Assembly (NCBI GenBank): GCA_947500055.1
Contig: CANMQO010000001.1
Coordinates: 124,001 to 188,000 of the forward strand
Direction: 5' to 3'
From: an uncultured Paracoccaceae bacterium
Lineage (GTDB): Bacteria; Pseudomonadota; Alphaproteobacteria; Rhodobacterales; Rhodobacteraceae
Length of the DNA stretch: 64,000 nt
How positions within the stretch are numbered: the stretch's first letter is position 1; the number at the start of each line of letters is the position of its first letter. The notes under the pieces were generated by a model. The model had not been told where the DNA came from and made no database searches. It saw nothing but the letters and a program-made list of their open reading frames with translations. Positions 51,607 to 60,716 of the stretch are shown here, piece after piece. The position numbers and the translations under genes were made by a program.

Positions 51607-51657
51607 ATATGGCCTTTTGTTTACGAGTGATTAACGATGTTCGCGCAGGTTTGTGCC

Positions 51658-52203
51658 ATGACCAATTACATCAGGCGCTACGTCCCTGGCGGCACCTATT
51701 TCTTTACTGTTCGTTTGCAGGACCAAAGGTCTGATCTGCTCACCGCGCGCTTTGATCTGTTGCGCAGCGCGACCCGGTTATGCATGAAACGCTGGCCATT
51801 TGAGATCGCCGGTGCTGTGATCCTTCCCAACAAACTGCATATGATATGGGTCTTGCCGCCAGGAGACGCCGCGTTTTCAAAGCGTTGGCGTCTGATTAAA
51901 TCCACATTCTCGCGCCATGTCCCGGCACCAGCCACAATTTCGACCAGCCAATCAAAACGACGTGAGAAGGGCATTTGGCAAAGGCGTTTTTGGGAGCATG
52001 TGATCCGTGATCAGCAGGGTTTTGACCTGCATATGCATTTGATCGCGTCTGCACCGGTCCACGAAGGGTTGGTCAAGCGCCCCCGGGACTGGCCTTATTC
52101 ATCGTTGCAACACCGTAAGATGGGTCTTGACCCATCGCCGCCTAGAACCATTGCCCCGGTTCCATCAGCCCAAGATCGCAGAGCTGCTGCGAATGCCAAT
52201 TGA
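51658..52203 (+). CDS. REP-associated tyrosine transposase (RAYT), probably inactive
   Basis: A 181-residue Y1/HUH-family protein. Recognisable blocks are YIRRYVPGGTYFFTVRLQD, FEIAGAVILPNKLHMIWVLPPGDAAFSKRWRLIKSTFSR, GIWQRRFWEHVIRDQQGFDLH and GLVKRPRDWPYSS. In relatives the metal site reads NHLH, but here NKLH, so the first histidine is lost. The conserved tyrosine segment YxxxNPVKHGLV reads LIASAPVHEGLV, losing Tyr and Asn. Both changes suggest a catalytically dead or relic copy. Its 3' end runs through a REP and overlaps the convergent gene by 62 nt. Confidence 0.88.
   Translation: MTNYIRRYVPGGTYFFTVRLQDQRSDLLTARFDLLRSATRLCMKRWPFEIAGAVILPNKLHMIWVLPPGDAAFSKRWRLIKSTFSRHVPAPATISTSQSKRREKGIWQRRFWEHVIRDQQGFDLHMHLIASAPVHEGLVKRPRDWPYSSLQHRKMGLDPSPPRTIAPVPSAQDRRAAANAN
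52114..52136. repeat. REP palindrome inside the RAYT 3' end
   Basis: CGTAAG then ATGGGTCTTGACCCAT(C), the inverted partner of 51584-51606. It is translated as part of the RAYT C-terminus (RKMGLDPSP). Together the two REPs bracket the transposase gene in opposite orientation. Confidence 0.82.
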
Positions 52204-52993
52204 ATGGCTCAGAATTTTGCCAGTGAAAGTCACCGATCTTGTTCCGGCTGCTTGGGTTGCGTTTCAGTGCTTTCGCCGTGCGGAATGAACAGACGGTTGC
52301 CGTGATATTGTGATGCCAGGGACAGGCATATGTGTTGAATTCAGGGATGTTGAACCGGCGGTCAGATAGCATCTGCAATCCTGGCACAGCCTGAAAAATC
52401 GAAATCCGGTCAATCCGCCGTCGCAGGTAGGGCACGTGCTCTTCAAAGCGCCAGCGCAGCCCCCCGAAGAAATCGATCTGCCGGTCCAGCGGTTCGCCGG
52501 TTTCATCTGTTCGGGCAAGCGCGTAATATCCGGCCCGGTCCAGACATGCGCTCTGCCGGTCCACGCCCAGGGGGGCCGTTTCAAGATCGCGTGCATAAAG
52601 ATCAACCACGTAAGTCAGGATGCTGTTGCGGCGTTCTTCGGTCGTAAAACCGGTCAATTCGCCCACTGACCGCGTTTCACAGAACGGATAGAACAGATAT
52701 TCGGCGTTATAGCAGTAATGAAGCCAGATATCGGGGGCCGCTTGCGCAACGGCATTCACGATCTGGGGCAAGGCCGCATCAGACTGAACGTCGTGATCGA
52801 CCCGGTCCACTTCCGCTGGTACGTCAAGTTCGGCGGCTCCGAACGCGATGATGTTGGCAAAGCCAAGATTATGCAAATGGGTCAATGTGCTGTCGACCTC
52901 AATTGCGTCTTCCAGCAGAACCAGCGCAACTGGTCCCTTTGACAGGGCGCGCTTTCGATCTGCGATGAGGGCGGCAAGGCTGGGGTAGTGCAT
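52142..52993 (-). CDS. Conserved hypothetical protein (glycosyltransferase-like?)
   Basis: A 283-residue soluble protein beginning MHYPSLAALIADRKRALSKGPVALVLLEDAIEVDSTLTHLHNLGF. The start resembles the first strands of GT-A-like proteins, and DDD-type metal residues may be replaced by DRVDHDVQ. Aromatic blocks DIWLHYCYNAEYLFYPFCETRSVGELTGFTTEERR and a conserved-looking end GLMEPGQWF are visible. I cannot assign a reaction. It stands divergent from miaB (111 nt) and convergent with the RAYT gene. Confidence 0.6.
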   Translation of the reverse strand: MHYPSLAALIADRKRALSKGPVALVLLEDAIEVDSTLTHLHNLGFANIIAFGAAELDVPAEVDRVDHDVQSDAALPQIVNAVAQAAPDIWLHYCYNAEYLFYPFCETRSVGELTGFTTEERRNSILTYVVDLYARDLETAPLGVDRQSACLDRAGYYALARTDETGEPLDRQIDFFGGLRWRFEEHVPYLRRRIDRISIFQAVPGLQMLSDRRFNIPEFNTYACPWHHNITATVCSFRTAKALKRNPSSRNKIGDFHWQNSEPFNWHSQQLCDLGLMEPGQWF

Positions 52994-53104
52994 ATTGTCC
53001 GGCTGATCTGGCTATCGCGGCAAAATCGGTGAAATTGCGCTGCATTGCAAGCGGCCTTGCAAATCGCTAGAAGGCGCGAACCTTTCCTGTAATTGAGCAA
53101 ATCA

Positions 53105-54415
53105 ATGTCCACGCCCAAAAAGCTGTTTATCAAGACCTATGGCTGTCAGATGAATGTCTATGACAGCGAACGCATGGCCGAGGCGTTAGGTGGCAAGGGG
53201 TATACCCAAACCGATACGGCCGATGACGCCGATATGATCCTGCTCAATACCTGCCACATCCGCGAGAAGGCCGCCGAAAAGGTGTATTCGGAACTGGGCC
53301 GGTATAAGGGGCTGAAGGCCGAAAACCCTGATCTGAAAATCGGCGTCGCGGGTTGCGTTGCGCAGGCCGAGGGCGAGGAGATCATCCGTCGGCAACCGCT
53401 GGTCGATCTTGTGGTCGGCCCGCAAAGCTACCATCGCCTGCCAGCCATGGATGACTTGATCCAGACCGGGGCCAAGGCACTGGATACCGATTTTCCGGAA
53501 GATGACAAATTTGACACGCTGAAATCCCGGGCAAAGGCCAAACGCGGCCCTACCGCGTTCCTGACCGTGCAAGAAGGCTGCGACAAATTCTGCGCTTTCT
53601 GTGTCGTGCCCTATACGCGCGGTGCGGAAGTATCCCGCCCGGCCGATCGCATTCTGCGCGAGGCGCGGGAATTGGTGGAAAGCGGTGTACGCGAAATTAC
53701 GCTGCTGGGGCAGAATGTGAATGCCTATAATGGTCATGATGAAGGATTGGCTGGTCTTATCTGGGCATTGGACAAGGTGGATGGTCTGGAACGCATCCGC
53801 TTTACCACGAGCCATCCCAATGACATGGATGACGCGCTGATCGATGCGCATGGCACATGTGACAAGCTGATGCCCTATTTGCATTTGCCGGTTCAATCCG
53901 GGTCTGATCGGATTTTGAAGGCCATGAACCGCAAACACACCGCCGAGAGCTATATCCGCCTGATTGAACGCATTCGCGCTACCCGGCCTGATCTGTTGCT
54001 ATCTGGCGATTTCATCGTCGGTTTCCCCGGAGAGACGGATGCGGATTTTGAGGACACCATGCAGCTGGTGCGCGACGTGCATTATGGACAGGCTTATTCG
54101 TTCAAATACTCGACCCGCCCCGGCACACCGGCGGCGGAAAAACCGCAATTGCCAGAGGACGTGATGAATGAGCGGCTACAGCGGCTGCAGAGGTTGCTGC
54201 GTGAGCAACAACAAGCCTCGCAAGCATCCATGGTTGGCCGTGAAGTCAAAGTCCTGTTTGAAAAGGCCGGGCGTGAAGCGGGGCAGATGATTGGAAAGTC
54301 AGAGTATCTGCACGCGGTCTATGCTGATGCCCCGGTTGCGGTTCTTGGACAGGTTCGGCCCGTTCGTGTTGTTGAAAACAGTCCGAACTCACTGAAGGGC
54401 GAAATGATCGGGTAA
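53105..54415 (+). CDS. miaB: tRNA-2-methylthio-N6-dimethylallyladenosine synthase
   Basis: A 436-residue radical-SAM methylthiotransferase acting on A37 of tRNAs reading U-starting codons. The N-terminal domain holds the three cluster cysteines in [21 protein letters not shown] and [10 protein letters not shown]. The radical SAM loop is [12 protein letters not shown] (C-x3-C-x2-C). A C-terminal TRAM domain (about residues 370-430) is present. The ATG at 53105 starts the conserved region; a TTG at 53093 is in frame. A three-hairpin array lies directly after the stop. Confidence 0.97.
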   Translation: MSTPKKLFIKTYGCQMNVYDSERMAEALGGKGYTQTDTADDADMILLNTCHIREKAAEKVYSELGRYKGLKAENPDLKIGVAGCVAQAEGEEIIRRQPLVDLVVGPQSYHRLPAMDDLIQTGAKALDTDFPEDDKFDTLKSRAKAKRGPTAFLTVQEGCDKFCAFCVVPYTRGAEVSRPADRILREARELVESGVREITLLGQNVNAYNGHDEGLAGLIWALDKVDGLERIRFTTSHPNDMDDALIDAHGTCDKLMPYLHLPVQSGSDRILKAMNRKHTAESYIRLIERIRATRPDLLLSGDFIVGFPGETDADFEDTMQLVRDVHYGQAYSFKYSTRPGTPAAEKPQLPEDVMNERLQRLQRLLREQQQASQASMVGREVKVLFEKAGREAGQMIGKSEYLHAVYADAPVAVLGQVRPVRVVENSPNSLKGEMIG

Positions 54416-54417
54416 GA

Positions 54418-54489
54418 CAATTCCTGGCACAGGAATTGCCGTCAAATCCTCTGAGAGGATTTGTGCATAGATTTTCGTTGAAAATCTAT
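54418..54489. repeat. Triple hairpin ladder between miaB and phoH
   Basis: Three perfect stem-loops in 72 nt: 54418-54438 (CAATTCCTG/CAGGAATTG, loop GCA), 54443-54463 (CAAATCCTC/GAGGATTTG, loop TGA) and 54467-54489 (ATAGATTTTC/GAAAATCTAT, loop GTT). Starts are 25 and 24 nt apart. Stem sequences differ, while geometry matches the pair at 5285-5329. It begins 2 nt after the miaB stop. Confidence 0.8.
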
Positions 54490-54590
54490 CGCCGCGATTT
54501 CATATCAATTCGTGACATTTCGCGGAGATGGCTTGCGCGTCGCCGCCGGACTTGCAACCATATCGTCAAAGAGACTCAAAGGAGAGCTGA

Positions 54591-55610
54591 TTGGCCACTG
54601 GTGCCCTGACCCCACCCGCTGAAAACGTTGCAGAATCCCTGTTGGAATTCCCGGACAATTTCCTGTTGATCGACCTGTGCGGCGAGTATGACCGCAACCT
54701 CACCACCATCGAAGACAAACTGAGTGTTCAGATTTTGCGCCGCGGCAACCAGCTTGCGGTGATCGGCCACGATGGCGCAAGACAGGACGCGGTCGCGGTG
54801 CTCAAGGCGCTCTATTCGCGCCTGGAGGCCGGCCGGTCGCTGGAGCCCGGGGACATTGACCGTGAATTGCGTATGGGCCCAGAAACCGTGCGTGGACCTG
54901 CGCGCGACGGTGACCAGATCGAGCTCTTTAAAGGTGATGCGAGCGTTGCACGGGTCGAGATCAAGACACGCAAGAAATTGATCGAACCGCGCACGGACGC
55001 GCAGAAGGCATATGTGCGATCGCTGTTTGACAATGAACTGGCCTTCGGGATCGGCCCTGCGGGGACAGGCAAGACCTATCTGGCGGTCGCTGTGGGTGTG
55101 AATATGCTGATCAGCGGACATGTGGACAAGATTATCCTGTCCCGGCCAGCGGTAGAGGCCGGTGAGAAACTGGGGTATCTGCCGGGGGATATGAAGGACA
55201 AGGTCGATCCTTACATGCAGCCACTTTATGACGCCTTGGGTGATTTCCTGCCCGGAAAACAAGCTGCGAAGATGATCGAGGAAAAGGTGATCGAGATTGC
55301 GCCTCTGGCGTTCATGCGCGGGCGGACGCTATCGAATGCTTTTGTGGTGCTGGACGAAGCGCAGAACGCCACAACAATGCAAATGAAGATGTTTCTGACC
55401 CGCTTGGGCGAAGGATCGCGCATGGTTGTTACCGGTGACCGCACGCAGATCGACCTGCCGCGCGGCGTGAATTCCGGCCTTTGGGATGCGGAGCGCCTGC
55501 TCAAGAATATCTCCAAGATCAGCTTTAACTATTTCACTGCCAAGGACGTTGTGCGCCATCCTTTGGTCGCTGCAATCATCGAGGCTTATGAGGCGGATCA
55601 GGGCAGTTGA
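54591..55610 (+). CDS. PhoH-family P-loop ATPase (YbeZ type)
   Basis: A 339-residue cytosolic ATPase. An N-terminal KH-like part (about residues 1-110) precedes the nucleotide-binding domain, with Walker A GIGPAGTGKTYLAVAVG and Walker B FVVLDEAQNAT, then the TGDRTQIDLPRG segment. YbeZ works with YbeY and the CorC-like protein in RNA processing and ribosome quality control, and the same order is found here. It starts with TTG, with GGAGAG at 54581-54586. Its stop overlaps the ybeY TTG by 4 nt. Confidence 0.95.
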   Translation: MATGALTPPAENVAESLLEFPDNFLLIDLCGEYDRNLTTIEDKLSVQILRRGNQLAVIGHDGARQDAVAVLKALYSRLEAGRSLEPGDIDRELRMGPETVRGPARDGDQIELFKGDASVARVEIKTRKKLIEPRTDAQKAYVRSLFDNELAFGIGPAGTGKTYLAVAVGVNMLISGHVDKIILSRPAVEAGEKLGYLPGDMKDKVDPYMQPLYDALGDFLPGKQAAKMIEEKVIEIAPLAFMRGRTLSNAFVVLDEAQNATTMQMKMFLTRLGEGSRMVVTGDRTQIDLPRGVNSGLWDAERLLKNISKISFNYFTAKDVVRHPLVAAIIEAYEADQGS

Positions 55611-56122
55611 CCGTTGATTGCATTGTCGAAGATCCGCGTTGGGCTGATATCGAAGCCCTCGCGAAGACGGCAACTGACGCTGCACTGAACCGGTTGGGGC
55701 TGGAGCCATCTTCCTTTGAAATAAGCCTGTTGGCTTGTGATGATGCCCGTATTGCCACATTGAACGAAGATTTCCGTGGTAAGCCAAAGCCCACAAATGT
55801 GCTCAGCTGGCCGTCAGATGAACGCGCCGCAAAAGTGGCTGGTGGGATGCCGATACTCCCGGAGCCTGGCCGCGATGCGGAACTGGGCGACATTGCCATC
55901 GCTTACGATACCTGCGCCCGTGAGGCGGAGGAAGCGGGCAAATCGATTGCGGATCACACCATTCATTTACTGGTACATGGCACACTGCATTTGTTGGGTT
56001 TTGATCATGAACGTGACCGTGACGCCACCTTGATGGAGGCGTTGGAAACTGAAATACTTGGCAAATTGGGTATTTCTGACCCATATAAGGAAGAGACGGG
56101 CGTTTTTGCCCGCAAGAGATAG
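55607..56122 (+). CDS. ybeY: Endoribonuclease YbeY, 16S rRNA maturation
   Basis: A 171-residue zinc metalloprotein. The metal motif HLLVHGTLHLLGFDH (H-x3-H-x5-H) is present near residue 125, preceded by GKPKPTNVLSWPSDE and LGDIAIAYD. It helps trim the 3' end of 16S rRNA and degrade defective ribosomes. The TTG start overlaps the phoH stop (TTGA), so the two are translationally coupled. A short basic tail follows the family core. Confidence 0.95.
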   Translation: MTVDCIVEDPRWADIEALAKTATDAALNRLGLEPSSFEISLLACDDARIATLNEDFRGKPKPTNVLSWPSDERAAKVAGGMPILPEPGRDAELGDIAIAYDTCAREAEEAGKSIADHTIHLLVHGTLHLLGFDHERDRDATLMEALETEILGKLGISDPYKEETGVFARKR

Positions 56123-56128
56123 GATGAA

Positions 56129-57016
56129 ATGGGCGACACCGGCGACGGTCCTTCTATAGCAGCGCAGGGCGCGCTTATGGACCAGATACCGCGGAAAAGG
56201 GGCGTATTTGCCCGTTTGCGCGATGCAATTTTCCTAACCAAAGCGCCAGAGGCGCCGGAGGATACACCACGCGAATCCGTTTTGACTGCGGCTGGTATGC
56301 TTGGCATGCTCAACCTGCGCCGCAAACGCGTCGAGGACGTGGCGATACCCAAGACCGATATCATTGCCGTCCCGGTGAATGCCACCAAGGAGGAACTGGT
56401 CCGGACATTTCGCGACTGCGGCCTGACCCGGCTGCCGGTCTATGATGGCACGTTGGACACGCCCATCGGGATTGCCAACCTCAAGGATTTTGCCCTGCAA
56501 CATGGATTCAATGGGGACAGTCCCAATTTCAATCTGCGCGAAATGCTGCGCCCGTTGCTGTTTGTCCCACCCTCAATGCCGCTTGGCGTGCTGTTGCAGA
56601 AAATGCAGGCAGAGCGGATCCATATGGCTCTTGTCATTGATGAATATGGCGGCACCGATGGTCTTGTGACCATCGAAGACCTAATCGAACAGGTTGTTGG
56701 TGAGATCGAGGATGAGCACGATATCGAAGAGGCCAAAAGCTGGGTTTTGGAAAAGCCGGGGATTTATCTGGCGCAGGCCCGGACGGAGCTTGAGGATTTT
56801 GAGGCGGAAATCGGTCTGAAACTGACCGCCAATGATGATATCGACGAGGAAGAGGTCGACACATTGGGTGGGCTTGTCACGCTTTTGGCGGGCCATCTGC
56901 CCGCCCGGGGTGAGGTCGTAACCCATCCCGATGGCCCTGAGTTTGAAATCATCGACGCCGATCCACGTCGGATCAAACGGCTGCGTGTCTGTCTGAACGG
57001 GACAGAGCGTGGCTAA
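56129..57016 (+). CDS. CorC/HlyC-family CBS-domain protein (YbeX-like)
   Basis: A 295-residue cytosolic protein with two CBS domains at about residues 68-190 (VAIPKTDIIAVPVNATKEELVRTFRDCGLTRLPVYDGTLD, then VPPSMPLGVLLQKMQAERIHMALVIDEYGGTDGLVTIEDL). A transporter-associated CorC_HlyC domain ends it (about 205-290). YbeX in Escherichia coli is tied to ribosome maturation and Mg2+/Co2+ handling. It lies 6 nt after ybeY, and its end overlaps the lnt start by 8 nt. Confidence 0.93.
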   Translation: MGDTGDGPSIAAQGALMDQIPRKRGVFARLRDAIFLTKAPEAPEDTPRESVLTAAGMLGMLNLRRKRVEDVAIPKTDIIAVPVNATKEELVRTFRDCGLTRLPVYDGTLDTPIGIANLKDFALQHGFNGDSPNFNLREMLRPLLFVPPSMPLGVLLQKMQAERIHMALVIDEYGGTDGLVTIEDLIEQVVGEIEDEHDIEEAKSWVLEKPGIYLAQARTELEDFEAEIGLKLTANDDIDEEEVDTLGGLVTLLAGHLPARGEVVTHPDGPEFEIIDADPRRIKRLRVCLNGTERG

Positions 57017-58508
57017 CCTGTCAGGCCGTATTGCGGCACTATCGGGGAGGGGGCGTTTTGCGTTCTTCGTCCTGCTTGGTGTGATCACCGGTTTGGGGCA
57101 GGCACCCTATGACTTGTGGCCCGCCACAATTCTGGGGCTTGCATCGTTTCTTGCCGTGAGTCGCTTCGATGATGCGCCGCGCCGCGCCGCATTCCATGCC
57201 TGGTGCTTTGGCCTTGGATATTTTGCCTTCAGTTTGCGTTGGATTGTTGAACCTTTCCTCGTCGATATCGCCCGGCATGGATGGATGGCTCCATTTGCCC
57301 TTGTTTTGATGGCAGGTGGTGCAGGATTGTTTTGGGCGGTCGCCGGATTTCTTGCCGCACGTTTCGCGCCGGGGCGGACATTGTTTTTCGGTGTTCTGCT
57401 GGTTGGGGCAGAAATGACCCGTTCCCTGATCCTGACAGGGTTTCCATGGGCGCTTTTGGGGCATGTCTGGGTACCCACACCGATCGCCCAATTGGCAGCG
57501 CTTGGCGGGCCGCATTTGCTGACGCTTCTGGCGGTGCTCGCAGCATGGTCGCTCGTCTTGCTTGCCAAGGGTCGCGTCTTCGTCGGTGGTGGCTTCATTG
57601 CGGGCCTTGCACTGGCTGCGTATCTCGCCCAGCCTGCCACGACGGCACCAACATCGCCCGACGCGGCAGTTGTGCGGTTGGTTCAGCCCAATGCACCCCA
57701 ACATCAAAAATGGGATCCTGTGTTCCGAAACCTGTTTGTCGACAGGATGATCGCCTTTACCGGTGCTGGCGAGGTCCCCGACCTTGTGGTGTGGCCAGAA
57801 ACTGCGGTTCCCTTTCTGCTTAATCATATTCAGGATGATATGAGCCCGATGGTGGATGCGGCGCGCGGCGCGCCGCTGGTTTTTGGTATTCAGCGCGCTG
57901 ACGCGCAGCAACAATACCATAACAGTCTTGTCGTCATGGGGCCGGGCGGAGAGTTGCGCAGCATTTATGACAAACGGCATCTTGTGCCATTTGGTGAATA
58001 TGTCCCCGGTGCGGCCCTGTTGGGAAGGGCGGGCGCAAGCGGGTTGGCGCGCAACCTGGGCACCGGTTTCACCCCCGGTCGTGATCCGGGGCCGGTTTCA
58101 TTGCCCGGGATCGGGCCGGCAATCCCGCTGATCTGCTATGAGGGGATCTTTGCCGAGGAAATCGGTGGAGGTGATGCGCGTGCCCGGCTGATTTTGCTGA
58201 TTACCAACGATGCCTGGTTTGGCAAGGCAGCGGGCCCATACCAGCATCTGGCGCAGGCCCGATTGCGCGCCATCGAACAGGGGCTGCCCATGGTGCGCGT
58301 CGCCAATACAGGCATCACAGCGATGATTGATGCGCATGGCAGGATCACCGATATGATCCCCTTGGGTGAGGAAGGGGCGATTGACGTTGCCTTGCCGCCG
58401 TCACGCCCGCCAACCCTTTACACCAAATGGGGGGAAGTGCCTGTCATTGCGCTGTTGTTTGCATTGATGTTGATGCTTTGGACCGTGCGGCGGCGCATTA
58501 GCGATTGA
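57009..58508 (+). CDS. lnt: Apolipoprotein N-acyltransferase
   Basis: A 499-residue inner-membrane enzyme that adds the third acyl chain to lipoproteins. About seven helices precede a periplasmic nitrilase domain. The catalytic triad is visible as Glu in VWPETAVPF, Lys in YDKRHLVPFGEY and Cys in LICYEGIF. The C-terminal ends in one more helix (VIALLFALMLMLW). It starts with GTG inside the end of the corC-like gene, so phoH-ybeY-corC-lnt form one compact transcript. Confidence 0.96.
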   Translation: MANLSGRIAALSGRGRFAFFVLLGVITGLGQAPYDLWPATILGLASFLAVSRFDDAPRRAAFHAWCFGLGYFAFSLRWIVEPFLVDIARHGWMAPFALVLMAGGAGLFWAVAGFLAARFAPGRTLFFGVLLVGAEMTRSLILTGFPWALLGHVWVPTPIAQLAALGGPHLLTLLAVLAAWSLVLLAKGRVFVGGGFIAGLALAAYLAQPATTAPTSPDAAVVRLVQPNAPQHQKWDPVFRNLFVDRMIAFTGAGEVPDLVVWPETAVPFLLNHIQDDMSPMVDAARGAPLVFGIQRADAQQQYHNSLVVMGPGGELRSIYDKRHLVPFGEYVPGAALLGRAGASGLARNLGTGFTPGRDPGPVSLPGIGPAIPLICYEGIFAEEIGGGDARARLILLITNDAWFGKAAGPYQHLAQARLRAIEQGLPMVRVANTGITAMIDAHGRITDMIPLGEEGAIDVALPPSRPPTLYTKWGEVPVIALLFALMLMLWTVRRRISD

Positions 58509-58544
58509 CCTGACAGCATCCACCACGTAGGGACGAGTTCATTC

Positions 58545-58590
58545 CTGTCACAACGGCTTCCTGGCGTGGCAGTTATTTTTTATTGGAGCA
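58545..58590 (+). promoter_or_regulatory. SAM/SAH riboswitch in the metK leader
   Basis: P1 pairs CTGTCAC (58545-58551) with GTGGCAG (58566-58572). Between them lies the conserved AACGGCTTCCTGGC. After an AT-rich spacer comes ATTGGAGCA (58582-58590), whose GGAG is the metK ribosome site and can pair with the TTCC loop as an H-type pseudoknot. This matches the small SAM/SAH aptamer described upstream of metK in Rhodobacterales. Ligand binding should hide the ribosome site and lower MetK synthesis. Confidence 0.9.
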
Positions 58591-58596
58591 TCTCCC

Positions 58597-59778
58597 ATGG
58601 CACGTAAAGACTATATTTTCACCTCGGAATCTGTATCCGAGGGGCACCCGGACAAGGTCTGCGACCGTATTTCAGACGCAATCCTTGATGCGTTTCTGGC
58701 GGAAGAGCCCGAAGCGCGGGTCGCCTGCGAAACATTTGCCACAACCAATCGGGTTGTGATCGGCGGCGAGGTTGGGTTGGCTGATCAGGCCAAACTCAAG
58801 GATTACATGGGCCGGATTGACAGCATTGCACGCGGCTGCATCAAGGATATCGGCTACGAGCAGGACAAGTTTCATCACGCGACCTGCAAGATAACTAACC
58901 TGTTGCACGAGCAGTCCGCGCATATTGCGCAGGGTGTCGATGCCAATGCCGGCAAGGATGAAGGTGCCGGTGATCAGGGGATCATGTTTGGTTATGCCAC
59001 AACCGAGACTGATGCGCTCATGCCAGCACCGATCCAGTATGCGCACGCAATCCTGCGCCGTCTGGCAGAGGTCCGCAAATCAGGGCAGGAACCAACACTG
59101 CGCCCCGATGCCAAAAGCCAGGTTTCGCTGCGTTATGCTGACGGCAAACCGGTCGAAGTGACTTCCATCGTGCTGTCCACGCAGCACCAACATGAAAGCC
59201 AGTCCAGCGCCGATATCCGCGCGATTGTTGAACCATATATTCGCGAAGTGCTGCCGGATGGCTTTATCACCGCCAACACGGAATGGTGGGTAAACCCAAC
59301 GGGGACCTTTGTTATCGGTGGCCCTGATGGGGATGCGGGCCTGACCGGTCGCAAGATCATTGTTGATACTTATGGCGGCGCTGCCCCCCATGGTGGCGGC
59401 GCGTTTTCGGGTAAGGATCCAACCAAGGTTGACCGCTCAGCGGCCTATGTGTCGCGCTATCTTGCCAAGAATGTTGTTGCCTCCGGCATGGCCGAGCGTT
59501 GCACGATCCAGTTGAGCTATGCAATTGGTGTGGCAAAGCCCTTGTCGATTTATGCTGATACCCATGGCACAGGTGAGGTGGCTCCGGCGGCGATTGAACG
59601 CGCCATTGCCGAGATCATGGATCTGACGCCACGCGGCATCCGTAACCATCTGGGCCTGAACAAGCCGATCTATGCGCGCACGGCAGCTTACGGTCATTTT
59701 GGTCGGGCACCTGACGCCGACGGCGGGTTCAGCTGGGAACGCACCGATCTCGTTGATGCCCTGAAAAGGGCGGTCTAG
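58597..59778 (+). CDS. metK: S-adenosylmethionine synthase
   Basis: A 393-residue enzyme joining ATP and methionine to give SAM. Signature segments are [21 protein letters not shown] at the N-terminus, the [13 protein letters not shown] motif near residue 125 and [25 protein letters not shown] near residue 265. A riboswitch in its leader gives feedback by its product. A REP pair (59784-59855) follows its stop and separates it from trmB. Confidence 0.98.
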   Translation: MARKDYIFTSESVSEGHPDKVCDRISDAILDAFLAEEPEARVACETFATTNRVVIGGEVGLADQAKLKDYMGRIDSIARGCIKDIGYEQDKFHHATCKITNLLHEQSAHIAQGVDANAGKDEGAGDQGIMFGYATTETDALMPAPIQYAHAILRRLAEVRKSGQEPTLRPDAKSQVSLRYADGKPVEVTSIVLSTQHQHESQSSADIRAIVEPYIREVLPDGFITANTEWWVNPTGTFVIGGPDGDAGLTGRKIIVDTYGGAAPHGGGAFSGKDPTKVDRSAAYVSRYLAKNVVASGMAERCTIQLSYAIGVAKPLSIYADTHGTGEVAPAAIERAIAEIMDLTPRGIRNHLGLNKPIYARTAAYGHFGRAPDADGGFSWERTDLVDALKRAV

Positions 59779-59783
59779 GGGGC

Positions 59784-59855
59784 GATGGGTTAAAACCCAT
59801 CTTACGTTGGTGCAACCGCCGCGTTGCCACGACGTAAGGTGGGTCTTGACCCACC
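59784..59855. repeat. Facing REP pair (BIME-like) after metK
   Basis: 59784-59806 is identical to the REP at 51584-51606. 59833-59855 (CGTAAGGTGGGT, then CTTGACCCACC) is the inverted partner, matching 52114-52136 except for compensating G/C changes within the arms. They are 26 nt apart and can fold into one long structure. This is a non-autonomous copy of the unit that surrounds the RAYT gene. Confidence 0.85.
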
Positions 59856-59895
59856 CCCGATTGCCTTGGTTTCCGTCGCTTGTTAAAGCCACAAC

Positions 59896-60609
59896 ATGAC
59901 CAAAACCAATCACCCCTCCGGCGCCCCGTGGCGCAATTTCTACGGCCGGTTCAAGGGTAAAACCATGCGGCCGAGCCAGCATGACTATCTTGACAATGAC
60001 CTCGCGGCACTGTCGCCCGGGGCGATCAGTTGGGATGACAATCCGGACCGCACGCCGCTGGATATTGCCAAGCTCTTTGGCGATGCCGATCTCTGGCTTG
60101 AGATTGGATTTGGTGGCGGCGAACATCTGGTGCATATGGCCGACCGCAATCCCGATATCGGCCTGATCGGTTGCGAACCCTATATCAACGGTGTTGCCAT
60201 GCTTTTGGGAAAGATTCGCAAGGCTGATGTCAGTAATCTGCGCGTCCATCCCGGCGATGTGCGTGATCTTTTTGACGTCCTGCCAGACCAGTCGCTGGCG
60301 AAGGTGTTTCTCAACTATCCTGATCCCTGGCCCAAGAAGCGCCATCATCGTCGCCGCTTTGTCACACCAGAGCATCTTGAACCGCTCGCCCGTGTCATGA
60401 AACCTGGTGCTGAACTGCGTGTTGCGACCGACATCCCGGATTACGTGCGTCAGACCCTGGAACAGGTGCCCCGTCACGGGTTTGACTGGCTGGCAGAGTG
60501 TCCAGCTGATTGGCGTACCCCCTGGGACGACTGGCTGTCGACGCGCTATGAACAAAAGGCTTTGCGCGAAGGCCGGACGCCCCATTATCTGACCTTTCGC
60601 AGGTTGTAA
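59896..60609 (+). CDS. trmB: tRNA (guanine-N7-)-methyltransferase
   Basis: A 237-residue SAM-dependent enzyme that makes m7G46 in tRNA. The SAM-binding motif is [17 protein letters not shown] near residue 72. The family motif is [20 protein letters not shown] near residue 135, and TDIPDYVRQ follows. The placement next to metK, its cofactor source, may be incidental, as REPs and a gap of 117 nt separate them. Confidence 0.95.
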   Translation: MTKTNHPSGAPWRNFYGRFKGKTMRPSQHDYLDNDLAALSPGAISWDDNPDRTPLDIAKLFGDADLWLEIGFGGGEHLVHMADRNPDIGLIGCEPYINGVAMLLGKIRKADVSNLRVHPGDVRDLFDVLPDQSLAKVFLNYPDPWPKKRHHRRRFVTPEHLEPLARVMKPGAELRVATDIPDYVRQTLEQVPRHGFDWLAECPADWRTPWDDWLSTRYEQKALREGRTPHYLTFRRL

Positions 60610-60614
60610 GGCCG

Positions 60615-60639
60615 CGCCGTCTCCGGCGGGAGTATTTTT
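60615..60639 (+). terminator. Terminator-like hairpin after trmB
   Basis: CGCCG (60615-60619) pairs with CGGCG (60624-60628) around TCTC, followed by GGAGTATTTTT. The block CTCCGGCGGGAGTATTTTTG reads like a stretch often met at the 3' ends of genes in roseobacter genomes; that is from memory, not a search. Confidence 0.65.
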
Positions 60640-60716
60640 GGCAAAATGATCAGTGGTCATGGACCCGGTCTGGTCACTGGGCTATCACGCGCCGGAAGCT
60701 GCAAGAAGGTCCGCAT

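Noticed and set aside
51658..52203. RAYT gene as an active IS200/IS605 element
   Set aside because: No IS200-type end hairpins with target sites, flanks are REPs, and key HUH and Tyr residues are replaced.
59437..60660. Long open frame antisense to metK and trmB (407 codons)
   Set aside because: It crosses two well-supported genes and the REP pair, and its protein has no family features.
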